Shown: piece by piece, positions 23,219 through 31,596 of the stretch
How positions within the stretch are numbered: the stretch's first letter is position 1
How the letters are laid out: the number at the start of each line of letters is the position of its first letter
Origin: an uncultured Clostridia bacterium
GTDB lineage: Bacteria > Bacillota > Clostridia > Oscillospirales > Ruminococcaceae
Length of the DNA: 53,686 nt
Assembly (NCBI GenBank): GCA_947383835.1
Contig: CANDEV010000018.1
Location: 1-53,686, forward strand
Direction of reading: 5' to 3'
Notes under the pieces: generated by a model
The model's database searches: none
Seen by the model: only the letters and a program-made list of their open reading frames with translations
What the model was told of the DNA's origin: nothing
Program-made: the position numbers and the translations under genes

Positions 23219-24171
23219 AAGTCTATACCCAAAGCGGGAGCGATACCCGAAAGGAGCTTAAGCTTAACGTCCTCAAGCTCGCCCTCAAGAGTGCAGCCCG
23301 CAGCCTTGACGTGACCGCCGCCGTCGAATTTGCGGCATATTGCGGAAACGTCCACGTCCGAAGCGGAACGCATGGAAACTTTAAACTTGCCATGCTCCTT
23401 TTCCTTGATTATCACTCCGACCTTGACGCCCTCGATCTGAACGCTCATTCCCGAAATTCCCTCAAATTCTTCCTGTGCAAGTCCCGTCTCTTTTATCGTG
23501 TCAAGAGTGACAGCCGCCATTGTGCATTGGTCGTCAAGGTAGAATTCCATAGCCGAGTTGATGTACTGCTCAACCTTTAGCCGCGCACGGCTTTTCAGGT
23601 CGAACATCTCGCGGTTTATACGCTCTAAATTTATTCCGTAGTCCATAAGCTTCGCCGTAATAATGTGGGCAAGCCTTGTGGTGTTTGCGTACTTGAAGCA
23701 CCCTGTGTCCGTGGCAATTCCCGTGTAGAGACATTCGGCAATAAGCTTGTCTAAGGGTATCTCCATTTCGGCAAGCACACGGTATATCACCTCACAGGCA
23801 GCGGCGGCGTCGGGGTACACCAAAAGCTGCTTTGCATAATCGGTGTTGGAAATATGATGGTCAATGCAAAGATCAACATATTCACCGTACTGTGCAAGCT
23901 TTGGACCAAGAAGCTTAGTGTCGGCAACGTCCACCGCAACTATCGTTTCGGGAGTAAATTTCTGCGGCTCATAGCTGTCGTGCATAAAATAATATCTTTT
24001 CGGAAATTCGTCCGAGCAGACTACATTAGCGTTCTTGCCGATCTTACGCAAAGCATAGCAAAGCCCGAAGCCGCTGCCCATTGTGTCGCCGTCGGGACTT
24101 TGGTGGGTGAGAATGTAGTAATTGTTGTGCGCCTTAAGAAAATCGGCGGTTTCCTTTAAATTTATCTGCAT
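23206..24171 (-). CDS. nrnA: DHH-family oligoribonuclease / pAp phosphatase (NrnA)
   Basis: The enzyme degrades nano-RNA and dephosphorylates pAp. The DHH domain shows HQSPDGDTMGSGFGL and the name-giving DHH motif in CIDHHISNTDY. The DHHA1 domain ends with GGGHVKAAGCTLEG. At 321 aa it is full length. Its position between rbfA and truB is common in Firmicutes. Confidence 0.94.
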   Translation of the reverse strand: MQINLKETADFLKAHNNYYILTHQSPDGDTMGSGFGLCYALRKIGKNANVVCSDEFPKRYYFMHDSYEPQKFTPETIVAVDVADTKLLGPKLAQYGEYVDLCIDHHISNTDYAKQLLVYPDAAAACEVIYRVLAEMEIPLDKLIAECLYTGIATDTGCFKYANTTRLAHIITAKLMDYGINLERINREMFDLKSRARLKVEQYINSAMEFYLDDQCTMAAVTLDTIKETGLAQEEFEGISGMSVQIEGVKVGVIIKEKEHGKFKVSMRSASDVDVSAICRKFDGGGHVKAAGCTLEGELEDVKLKLLSGIAPALGIDLWLA

Positions 24172-24172
24172 A

Positions 24173-24544
24173 TCAATTCTCCAATTTGTCGCTGCCGCTT
24201 TCTTCGAGCTTTTCCAGCATTCGTGCGATTTCCGCCGAATGTTCTATCGAGTTGTCGGCAATAAATTTCAGTTCGGGACACTTTTTAAGATGAAGCTTGT
24301 TTGAAATATGCCTCCTCATCATTCCCGAAGCGCTTTCAAGACCCTTGACCGCGGTTTTTGCCGCTTCCACGCCCTCAATGCTTGAAATATATACCTTGCA
24401 GTGGGAAGCGTCTCCCGAAAGCTCCGTCCGCACAACCGAAACAAGTCCCGAATTTACTCTGGGGTCTTTGATCTCCTCGCGGATAAGTCCCGAAATTTCC
24501 CGCTTAATATCCTCGGACATACGTCCGTTTCTGAAATTTGGCAT
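24173..24544 (-). CDS. rbfA: Ribosome-binding factor A
   Basis: RbfA is a 30S maturation factor needed for 16S rRNA 5'-end processing and cold growth. The 123-aa protein has the usual N-terminus RMSEDIKREISGLIREEIKD and a KH-like fold (VRTELSGDASHCKVYISSIE, LRRHISNKLHLKKCPELKF). It ends one base before nrnA starts. It is separated from infB by a 269-base gap that holds two mobile repeat elements, so this part of the operon has been invaded. Confidence 0.95.
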   Translation of the reverse strand: MPNFRNGRMSEDIKREISGLIREEIKDPRVNSGLVSVVRTELSGDASHCKVYISSIEGVEAAKTAVKGLESASGMMRRHISNKLHLKKCPELKFIADNSIEHSAEIARMLEKLEESGSDKLEN

Positions 24545-24590
24545 TTAGATTTACTCCTTTACTAACGGTAAAAAATCATAAACAGAGTTT

Positions 24591-24694
24591 ATACTAATTC
24601 ACGACCTGAATGTGTACAAAAAATTCAAGCAAAAATTTGCGTATATGATTTTTGCGCCGAATTTTTTGTCTGCACATTGGGAGTGAATTAGTAT
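24591..24694. mobile_element. Small inverted-repeat element, copy A (ATACTAATT family)
   Basis: The 104-base element has perfect 12-base ends ATACTAATTCAC and GTGAATTAGTAT and partial pairing further in (AATGTG, ACAAAAAATTC). It sits between infB and rbfA. It codes for nothing. Confidence 0.75.
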
Positions 24695-24718
24695 TAGAAG
24701 TAAGAAGTTAGAAGTTAG

Positions 24719-24813
24719 AACATTACACCCGCCCCCTTGATAGGGGACTTAGTAAAATCACAATATATTGATAACTAACTATGGGGCAGACGCTGCCCGC
24801 GGGGGCTTCCCCG
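24719..24813. repeat. GC-rich interspersed repeat, copy 2
   Basis: CCGCCCCCTTGATAGGGGACTT, an AT-rich stretch, GGGGCAGACGC and a final GCGGGGGCTTCCCC give the same order of blocks as copies 1 and 3. It fills the space between element A and the stop of infB. Confidence 0.5.
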
Positions 24814-27468
24814 TTAATCAGGTCTGTATTCCTCCATATAGTATGCCTCAAAAATATCGCCCACATGAATGTCGTTGAATTTTTCCAAAGTAATACCGCA
24901 CTCGTAGCCCTCGGCAACCTCTTTCACATCGTCCTTGAAACGCTTCAGACTTGACATCTTGTCGTCCGCAATAATAATACCGTCGCGGACTACCCGTATC
25001 TCCGCGTTCCTTGTAATTTTTCCGCTTAGTACATATGAACCTGAAACCGTACCAACGCTTGAAATTTTGTATACCTGACGAACCTCAACGCGTCCAAGAT
25101 TGACTTCGCGGAATTTAGGTGCAAGCATACCCTTCATAGCCGTTGTAATTTCTTCTATCGCGTCATAAATAATTCTGTACAGACGAATATCAACGCCGTC
25201 TCTTGCCGCGTTGTCCGCAGCAACAGGATCCGGGCGGACGTTAAATCCAACTATAATAGCGTTTGAAGCGTTTGCAAGCATTACATCGCCCTCTGAGACA
25301 GCTCCCACCGCTCCGTGGATAACACGTACACGGACTTCTTCGTTGGTAAGCTTTTCAAGGGACTGTTTAACAGCCTCCACAGAGCCCTGAACGTCCGCCT
25401 TAACAATGATAGGAAGCTCCTTGATCTCGCCCTGTTCGATCTGACTGAACAGGTTGTCGAGAGTGACCTTCTGATACTGCTTGAACTGTTCCTGCTTAGC
25501 CTCGTGCTTACGCTGGTCAACAAGCTCACGGGCAAGGCGTTCGTCCTCAACAGCATTGAAAATGTCGCCTGCGGAGGGTACTTCATCAAGTCCCGTTATC
25601 TCAACAGGATAGGAGGGTCCCGCCTCCCTGACCACCTGACCCTTGTCGTTAGTCATTACGCGGACGCGTCCCAATGAAGTGCCCGCAATGATAATATCGC
25701 CTGTGTGGAGAGTACCGTTCTGTACCAAAAGCGTTGCGATAGGACCTCTGCCCTTGTCAAGGCGCGCCTCAATAACAGTACCCTTTGCAAGCCTGTTGGG
25801 GTTCGCCTTAAGCTCTGCGACTTCGGCAACAAGCAGGACGTTCTCCAAAAGTTCATCGATTCCCTCGCCCGTCTTCGCGGAAACAGGTACGCAAATTACA
25901 TCGCCGCCCCATTCCTCGACAACAAGATCGTATTCGGTGAGCTTCTGCTTTACAGCTTCGGGGTTTGCGCCCTCTTTATCCATTTTGTTTATAGCAACGA
26001 TTATCGAAACACCCGCCGCCTTTGCGTGGTTGATAGCCTCGATAGTCTGGGGCATTATGCCGTCGTCCGCCGCAACTACAAGAATTGCAATATCGGTTAT
26101 CTGCGCGCCTCTCGCTCTCATTGAGGTAAACGCCTCGTGACCCGGCGTGTCGAGGAAAGTAATTTCCTTTCCGTCGCAGGTAACGCGGTACGCACCTATA
26201 TGCTGGGTAATTCCTCCCGCCTCGGTGGAGGTAACGTTTGCGTTTCTTATCCTGTCAAGGAGAGAGGTTTTACCGTGGTCAACGTGACCCATAACAACAA
26301 CTACGGGAGCGCGTTCTATGCCGTCCTCCTCCTTGTCGTCCGAATCGTCGATAAGGCGTTCTTCAATGGTGATGATGACCTCTTTTTCAACCTTTGCGCC
26401 AAGCTCCTCCGCAACGAGAGAAGCCGTGTCAAAGTCAATGACCTGATTTATCGTACACATCTCACCAAGCTGCATAAGCTTTTTGATGACCTCGCTCGCC
26501 GCCACTTTAAGACGTACCGCAAGCTCGGAAACCACTATCTCGTCGGGGATAAGGACTTTAAGCTGCTGCTTTCTTGCACGCTCCAGCTCCAATCGGCGGA
26601 GTTTCTCCGTCTCCGTCTCCTTTTTGTTGGAGTACTGCTGGCTCTTGCGCTGCTGTGACTTTTGTGTAAGCTTCTGCTTTTTGGAGAAATTGTCCTTTTT
26701 ACGGTTGTTTCCGCCTGTGGCATTAGCCATGTTGTCGTATTTTTCGTTGTATTTGTCCATTTCAACATAAGAGCCGCGGGTATCGACCTTGTGTATCTTC
26801 TGATCGACTACAGCAGTGCTGTCCGCAAACTTAACGTCAAGCTTTTTCTTATTGGACTGCTGTTCCGCAGGCTTATTCTGCGGCTTCTGCTCCTGTTTTT
26901 TCTTGTGTCCGCCCTGCAAGACCTGCTGTGCGTTGAAGCGTTCGCTTTTTGAAGCGGGGGACTTGTCGGACTTTTCCGTCTTTTCGGCAGGCTTTTCCGC
27001 AGCCGTCTCCTGCTTTGGAGCAGACTTTGGCTCTTCTGCTTTGGGAGCGGGAGCTTCCGCTGCCGTTACAGTCTCCTTTTTAGCAGCAGCCTTTTTGGGC
27101 TTTTCAGCCTTAGCTGGCTTTTCCGCTTTCTCCTCCGCCTGTTCGGACTTAGCCTCGTCCTTTTTCTCCGCTTTCTTTGCGGCAGGCTTTTTCTCCTTTT
27201 TGGGAGCCTTCTTTTCCTCAGCGGCTTCTTTTTCTTCCTTTACAGGCTTGTCGTTTCTTGTGGCAAAATATTCATCAAAGGAGTCTACCTGGTTTTCCTG
27301 AGAAAAAAGCTCCAAAACCTTATTCATTTCCTCTGCCGTTATTGAAGCGGCAGGCTTTTTTGTGATATCAAGCTTATCCTTTAAAAAATCCGCAAGCGCC
27401 TGACCTGTTATTTTCAGGTCCTTGGCTGCGTCGGTTATTTTGACCTTCGGTTCTTTTGATGTACTCAT
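24814..27468 (-). CDS. infB: Translation initiation factor IF-2
   Basis: IF-2 is a GTPase that brings initiator tRNA to the ribosome. The 884-aa protein has an N-terminal IF2N domain (residues 1-50, KITDAAKDLKITGQALADFL). A long Lys/Ala/Glu/Pro linker follows to about 230. The second IF2N-like domain covers about 310-370. The G domain begins at about residue 391 with GHVDHGKTSLLDRIR, followed by TPGHEAF and NKMDKEG. Domains II-IV complete it. The long, low-complexity linker is typical of Clostridia. AGGGTATACAGCC precedes the ATG. Confidence 0.97.
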   Translation of the reverse strand: MSTSKEPKVKITDAAKDLKITGQALADFLKDKLDITKKPAASITAEEMNKVLELFSQENQVDSFDEYFATRNDKPVKEEKEAAEEKKAPKKEKKPAAKKAEKKDEAKSEQAEEKAEKPAKAEKPKKAAAKKETVTAAEAPAPKAEEPKSAPKQETAAEKPAEKTEKSDKSPASKSERFNAQQVLQGGHKKKQEQKPQNKPAEQQSNKKKLDVKFADSTAVVDQKIHKVDTRGSYVEMDKYNEKYDNMANATGGNNRKKDNFSKKQKLTQKSQQRKSQQYSNKKETETEKLRRLELERARKQQLKVLIPDEIVVSELAVRLKVAASEVIKKLMQLGEMCTINQVIDFDTASLVAEELGAKVEKEVIITIEERLIDDSDDKEEDGIERAPVVVVMGHVDHGKTSLLDRIRNANVTSTEAGGITQHIGAYRVTCDGKEITFLDTPGHEAFTSMRARGAQITDIAILVVAADDGIMPQTIEAINHAKAAGVSIIVAINKMDKEGANPEAVKQKLTEYDLVVEEWGGDVICVPVSAKTGEGIDELLENVLLVAEVAELKANPNRLAKGTVIEARLDKGRGPIATLLVQNGTLHTGDIIIAGTSLGRVRVMTNDKGQVVREAGPSYPVEITGLDEVPSAGDIFNAVEDERLARELVDQRKHEAKQEQFKQYQKVTLDNLFSQIEQGEIKELPIIVKADVQGSVEAVKQSLEKLTNEEVRVRVIHGAVGAVSEGDVMLANASNAIIVGFNVRPDPVAADNAARDGVDIRLYRIIYDAIEEITTAMKGMLAPKFREVNLGRVEVRQVYKISSVGTVSGSYVLSGKITRNAEIRVVRDGIIIADDKMSSLKRFKDDVKEVAEGYECGITLEKFNDIHVGDIFEAYYMEEYRPD

Positions 27469-27508
27469 AGGCTGTATACCCTCCGTTTATACAATTATTG
27501 CGTAATAC

Positions 27509-27817
27509 TCATTCTATATCATCTTTGCATATTTCAAGAGCCTTTTTTGCAAAACCCTCTCCGCAAATCGTAAGTATACCCGCTTTTTTTCCAACGCAGA
27601 AATGTATCTCGTCGATCGTGCATTGTGCTTTAGCCACGGGTATTTGTTTCCTGTCCGCAAAATAACGGACCTCCTTTTCCGTCTTGGGAGATATGTCGGA
27701 AGCGACTATCACCGCCGCAGCCTTTCCTCCCGCAAGAGCCTCCTTCATAGGGTCGAAGCCCATTGAAAGCTGCCCCGCTTTTCTGCATATCGTCATAAGG
27801 CTGAGAAGCTTATTCAC
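27509..27817 (-). CDS. ylxQ: L7Ae/L30e-family ribosomal protein YlxQ
   Basis: The 102-aa protein belongs to the L7Ae/L30e/S12e fold that binds kink-turn RNA. Visible features are CRKAGQLSMGFDPMKEALAG and KAAAVIVASDISPKTEKEV. It overlaps rnpM by eight bases. Its exact role in B. subtilis is an open question, but the rnpM-ylxQ-infB order is conserved in Firmicutes. Confidence 0.88.
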   Translation of the reverse strand: MNKLLSLMTICRKAGQLSMGFDPMKEALAGGKAAAVIVASDISPKTEKEVRYFADRKQIPVAKAQCTIDEIHFCVGKKAGILTICGEGFAKKALEICKDDIE

Positions 27818-28076
27818 TTTCCCTCAGCTCCTTTTCCATTTCATCGTATATCTCGTCTGATATTCGGCAGGAGAACGTTCTCTCAAATTTTCTTGACTTC
27901 CTTGCCAGAGCAAAGCATTCCAAGCTTTTGCAGATGTATGCTCCTCTGCCGGCTTTCTTGCCCGTAAGGTCAATGGAAATTTCCCCTTCGGGAGATTTCA
28001 CCGCCCTTATAAGCTCCTTTTTCGGCTTCATTTCACCGCAGCCGAGACACATTCTCATAGGTATCTTTTTGACCAT
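27810..28076 (-). CDS. rnpM: RNase P modulator RnpM (YlxR, DUF448)
   Basis: The 88-aa protein has the signature PMRMCLGCGEMKPKKELIRA and KKAGRGAYICKSLECFALA. YlxR/RnpM proteins bind RNase P RNA and are also linked to regulation in Firmicutes. It lies between nusA and ylxQ, as usual. Confidence 0.9.
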   Translation of the reverse strand: MVKKIPMRMCLGCGEMKPKKELIRAVKSPEGEISIDLTGKKAGRGAYICKSLECFALARKSRKFERTFSCRISDEIYDEMEKELRESE

Positions 28077-28088
28077 TGCTTCACGCCC

Positions 28089-29135
28089 TTACTCAATTGG
28101 ATTTTCGGGCTTTATATCTATCTTGAAGCCTGTGAGCCTTGCCGCAAGCTTTGCGTTCTGCCCCTTGTTTCCGATAGCAAGCGAAAGCTGGTTGTTCGGT
28201 ACAGTAACCACGCAGGTTTTCTGTTCGCCCTCTTCGATCTCAACCTTGATGACCTCCGCGGGAGCAAGCGCGTGTGCGATAAATACCGCAGGGTCTTCAT
28301 CGTAAACTATTATATCTATCTTTTCGCCGCAAAGCTCGTTCACAATGCTGCCGATACGGCTGTGCTTAGGTCCAATGCACGAACCCACAGGGTCCACGTT
28401 TTTGTCCTTTGACCATACCGCGATCTTAGTCCTCGAACCCGCTTCTCTCGAAATGGATTTTACCTCTACTGTGCCGTCGTAAATTTCGGGGATCTCAAGC
28501 TCGAAAAGACGTTTTACCAAGTCCTTGTGAGTTCTTGAGACCTTTACCATAGGCTTCCTGTCGGGGTTGATAATGTCCGCAATGTAAAGCTTCACAATGT
28601 CTCCCTCTTTAAGGACTTCTCCGGGAATTTGCTCGTTTTTGTATAAGTACACTTCGTTTTTGTCAATTGTAAGAGTAGCGTTGCCGCTCTCCGGTTCAAC
28701 TCTCTGAACCGTCGCGGAAACAGCCTCGTGGAGCTTGCCCTCAAACTGGCTGATGTACTTCTGCCTCTCAAAAGTCTTTATTTCGGTACGGATAGCCTGC
28801 TTAGCGTTTTGAGCGGCAACACGTCCGAACTGCGCCGTGGAAAGCTGATAGGGGATAACGTCGTCCACCGCCACAGGGTGTCCCACATAAGCGGCAGCCT
28901 CCTCAACGGTTATCTCGCTCATGTCAAGGGGAAGCTCCTCAACTACGGTACGCATTACGGTTATCTCAAACTTATGCTCCTCGGGGACAATGTCCACCAA
29001 AAAATCCTCGCAGTAGGGGTACTCCTTTTTCACCGCCCTTGCAATGCCCTGCTTTATCTTATCCACAAGCAGATCCATTGGTATGCCGTTTTCCTTTGCA
29101 AGAAGCTCCAGAGCTTCAAAAAATTCCTTGTTCAT
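28089..29135 (-). CDS. nusA: Transcription termination/antitermination factor NusA
   Basis: NusA binds RNA polymerase and controls pausing and termination. The 348-aa protein has the N-terminal polymerase-binding domain (residues 1-125, starting NKEFFEALELLAKENG), an S1 domain (about 135-200, SATVQRVEPESGNATLTID), and KH1 and KH2 domains (the latter QLSLAIGNKGQNAKLAARLTG). There are no acidic C-terminal repeats, as in other Firmicutes. A GC-rich inverted repeat lies between rimP and nusA. Confidence 0.96.
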   Translation of the reverse strand: MNKEFFEALELLAKENGIPMDLLVDKIKQGIARAVKKEYPYCEDFLVDIVPEEHKFEITVMRTVVEELPLDMSEITVEEAAAYVGHPVAVDDVIPYQLSTAQFGRVAAQNAKQAIRTEIKTFERQKYISQFEGKLHEAVSATVQRVEPESGNATLTIDKNEVYLYKNEQIPGEVLKEGDIVKLYIADIINPDRKPMVKVSRTHKDLVKRLFELEIPEIYDGTVEVKSISREAGSRTKIAVWSKDKNVDPVGSCIGPKHSRIGSIVNELCGEKIDIIVYDEDPAVFIAHALAPAEVIKVEIEEGEQKTCVVTVPNNQLSLAIGNKGQNAKLAARLTGFKIDIKPENPIE

Positions 29136-29158
29136 TTTTCCGATTTCCTCCTGTTTCT

Positions 29159-29250
29159 GTGGGACGGGTTTTGCTCCCGTCTATTTATCAAACATATTTT
29201 ATAAATACGGGGGTAATTCCCCAAAAAGGCGGGAGCAAGCCCGCCCTGTA
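29159..29250. repeat. GC-rich inverted repeat between rimP and nusA
   Basis: An outer arm TGTGGGACGGGTTTTGCTCCCG pairs imperfectly with GGCGGGAGCAAGCCCGCCCT, across about 45 AT-rich bases. The same GGCGGGAGCAAGC core occurs in the repeat at 20913-20986. It is inserted within the rimP-nusA operon. Confidence 0.5.
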
Positions 29251-29280
29251 TTGTCGGTGCGCCAAAATATTAATTATTAA

Positions 29281-29784
29281 TTATTCTTCGTCGTCCTTAA
29301 AAAGCTCATCGTCGTCATCGTCAAAAAGCTTTACAAACGCCGTGTCGGAAAGCTTTATCTCCCTGTCGCCATCTTCGGTTATTACGGAAATACTGTCCTT
29401 ATTATAACCCTTGAGAATTGCAATAAACTCCTTCATACCGTCTATTTCGCGGATATACCTTATTCTTACGGGACACTCCAAAAATTCCTCAAAATGCTCG
29501 GGACGCTTAAGCTGTCTTCCCAGTCCGGGAGAACCCACCTCCAGCATATAATTCTGCTCAATGGGGTCAGCCTCGTCAAGAGCCTTGGAAAGCGGTCTCG
29601 TCATGGCTTCGCAGTCGTCCATGTCCACCGCGCCGTCCTCTTTTTCAATAAGCACCCGAAGATACCACATAGCCCCCTCTTTATCAAAGGAAACGTCCCA
29701 AATCTTAAGATTTAAGCCGTCCGCAATGGGCTTTGCGATCTCATAGACCGCAGCGGCGGTGTTCCCGCCCTTTTTTCCTGCCAT
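29281..29784 (-). CDS. rimP: Ribosome maturation factor RimP
   Basis: RimP is needed for 30S assembly. The 167-aa protein shows the family layout. The N-terminal domain holds LNLKIWDVSFDKEGAMWYLR, VLIEKEDGAVDMDDCEAMTR and YMLEVGSPGLGRQLK. The C-terminal SH3-like part begins near FLECPVRIRYI. The acidic tail (DDDDDELFKDDEE) is longer than usual. First gene of the nusA-infB operon. Confidence 0.95.
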   Translation of the reverse strand: MAGKKGGNTAAAVYEIAKPIADGLNLKIWDVSFDKEGAMWYLRVLIEKEDGAVDMDDCEAMTRPLSKALDEADPIEQNYMLEVGSPGLGRQLKRPEHFEEFLECPVRIRYIREIDGMKEFIAILKGYNKDSISVITEDGDREIKLSDTAFVKLFDDDDDELFKDDEE

Positions 29785-29808
29785 TCAACAACCTCCACAA
29801 TACAGCAC

Positions 29809-29835
29809 AAAAGACCGAGAAGCTCTCGGTCTTTT
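29809..29835 (-). terminator. Hairpin in the leader of the rimP-nusA operon
   Basis: Perfect 12-base arms (AAAAGACCGAGA and complement) with a three-base loop end in TTTTGTG on the - strand. It lies downstream of the promoter at 29861-29889 and upstream of the rimP start at 29784, so it is inside the leader RNA. It looks like a terminator with a broken T-run. Confidence 0.75.
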
Positions 29836-29860
29836 ATGAAACTATTATAATGATAGGTAT

Positions 29861-29889
29861 ATTATACCACATATTTTTTCAAATTGCAA
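29861..29889 (-). promoter_or_regulatory. Promoter of the rimP-nusA-infB operon
   Basis: On the - strand TTGCAA (29884-29889) and TATAAT (29861-29866) are 17 bases apart, with TG two bases before the -10 region (TGTGG). Transcription would start near 29854, about 70 bases before the rimP start. Confidence 0.8.
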
Positions 29890-29933
29890 GGGTTTTTGAA
29901 AAAATTTTCATTTTTGAATAATTTTTGCAATTT

Positions 29934-31576
29934 CTATTTAACCATACCCCAAAAATATTTTTCTTCGGGAAGAAGCTCCGTAACCTTTTCACGTTCCTCA
30001 TCACTTAATTTCTCCAAGCAGCTTCCGTGCCCCGAATCAATTATCGCTTCAAGACTCGGCATTTCGGAAAGCGGTATGAACGTTTCCGCGGAATCCGCCG
30101 TGAAATACGCATAAATATACCTCACCGACGGCATATCCTTTAAAAATTCAAGGTCTGCACGTTCTATATCATGACCGTCTATAATTATGCTTTCAATATT
30201 TGAAAAAGCCGAAAAATCGGTTGTATCCCAGTGATTTATATTTATCCGCATTTCTTTGATTTTGCCGCACCAATCACCCTTTGAAATTTTCGCCTTTTCG
30301 TTGGGTTTATTCGAAAGCCAATCAAACTCAATGTGGTTGAGTTCATTGAATTCGTCCAGTATGTCAAAATCAAAACCATTTTCCAAAGCGTCTGTATTTA
30401 TTCTGATAAAATTGTCAGTGCTTTTATACTGAAAATCTCCAACCGATATTTTGGTAATTTCATATTCGGGCAGGTCATACGAAGGCTCTTCCGCAAAATC
30501 CGTATCGTTTTCAAAGCTTGCAATAATGTCGCTTTTATAGTCCAAAGCGATCGTGTCGATGATCTCATACTCGGAAACATATTCCGCAAGCTTATCTTTA
30601 AATTCAGCGTAAACAATATCATAGGGAGAATTTATAAAATCTGTCCGTTCAGAGCAGTCGCCGAGAAATTCATATTCAGCAGTGTAATATTTTCTCTCAT
30701 TCTCATAGTCGTATCCATATGGAACAAAAAACAATGTCGCTTTTCCGAGAATGGTTTTTATTGAACAGTTTGAATAAAAATCATATCTTGCCGCGTAAAT
30801 ATCCGAGCAGCCTGCCATTTCATATCCTCCGTTGTAGCAGGCTGCAAGGAATATCCTGCCGTCGGTATCGCGGCAAATGTAAATTTTCTCGTCCGCATAT
30901 ATGTAGTCCCATTTAATATCGTAAACCGACGAGGCTATGCTCCCCTCGTATATATTGAACCTTTCGGGGAAACCATCCCCCGTGATATCATATAAAAAAC
31001 GGTGCGTGTATTCGTCAGCCCAAGCCTGTGCTTCTTCAAGGGGAGTGAGGTTTCCTTTATCTCGCCCGAGTAAAAATCATATCTTGACGCGCAGTAAGGC
31101 GTAAAACCCGCCACAAAATCATTATCACGGCACGCGGCAATAAATATCATGCCGTCCGTATCGCGGCAGACGTAAGCCTTGCCGTTTGTACGTATGCAGA
31201 AATATCGGTCATAAACCTCGGTATCCTCATAAAAATAAATATACCAAGCTCCCTCGCAAAGGTCAAAGCTCAGCCTTTCGGGGAACCCGTCCCCCGTGAT
31301 GTCATATAAAAAACGGTTAGGGTATTCGTCAGCCCAAGCCTGCGCTTCTTCAAGGGGAGTGAGAGTGACGGTTTCCTCGGTCGCAGCCTTAGTTGTCTCA
31401 AAGGTAGTTTTCGCGGCAGTAGTGACAGCCGTTTCAGAGGTTGCCGAAATGTTTTCCGCCGAAGTCTCCGTCCGACTTGTTTCCGAAATCTCGGAGTGTA
31501 TTTCCGCACCCTTTTCACACCCGCAGAGCATTGAAAGTACCAAAACCGCTAAAATTGCCGAAATAAATTTTTTCAT
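29934..31576 (-). pseudogene. Broken chimeric lipoprotein gene (two related halves out of frame)
   Basis: The 5' half (from 31576) encodes a lipoprotein signal (MKKFISAILAVLVLSMLCGC, lipobox Leu-Cys-Gly-Cys), a Ser/Thr/Glu linker and a module beginning LTPLEEAQAWADEY. At about 31070 a second copy of that module begins, but about seven bases are missing relative to the first copy. The frame therefore shifts, and the first reading frame ends at 30935 after a nonsense tail. The second frame has no start before 30818. Read in the shifted frame it gives LTPLEEAQAWADEYTHRFLY and runs on to 29934, with a leucine-rich-like C-terminal part (LEFLKDMPSVRYIYAYF). Most likely two tandem paralogues recombined and lost frame. 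Confidence 0.65.
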
Positions 31577-31596
31577 AAAAAATCCCTCCTTAATTT

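Noticed and set aside
26137..26658. Rightward 173-aa frame inside infB
   Set aside because: Antisense to the conserved G-domain region of infB; no motif.
29809..29835. Hairpin as the terminator of the broken lipoprotein gene
   Set aside because: It lies downstream of a good promoter and 70 bases before rimP, so it is in the rimP leader. It might also stop upstream transcripts, but that is not needed to explain it.
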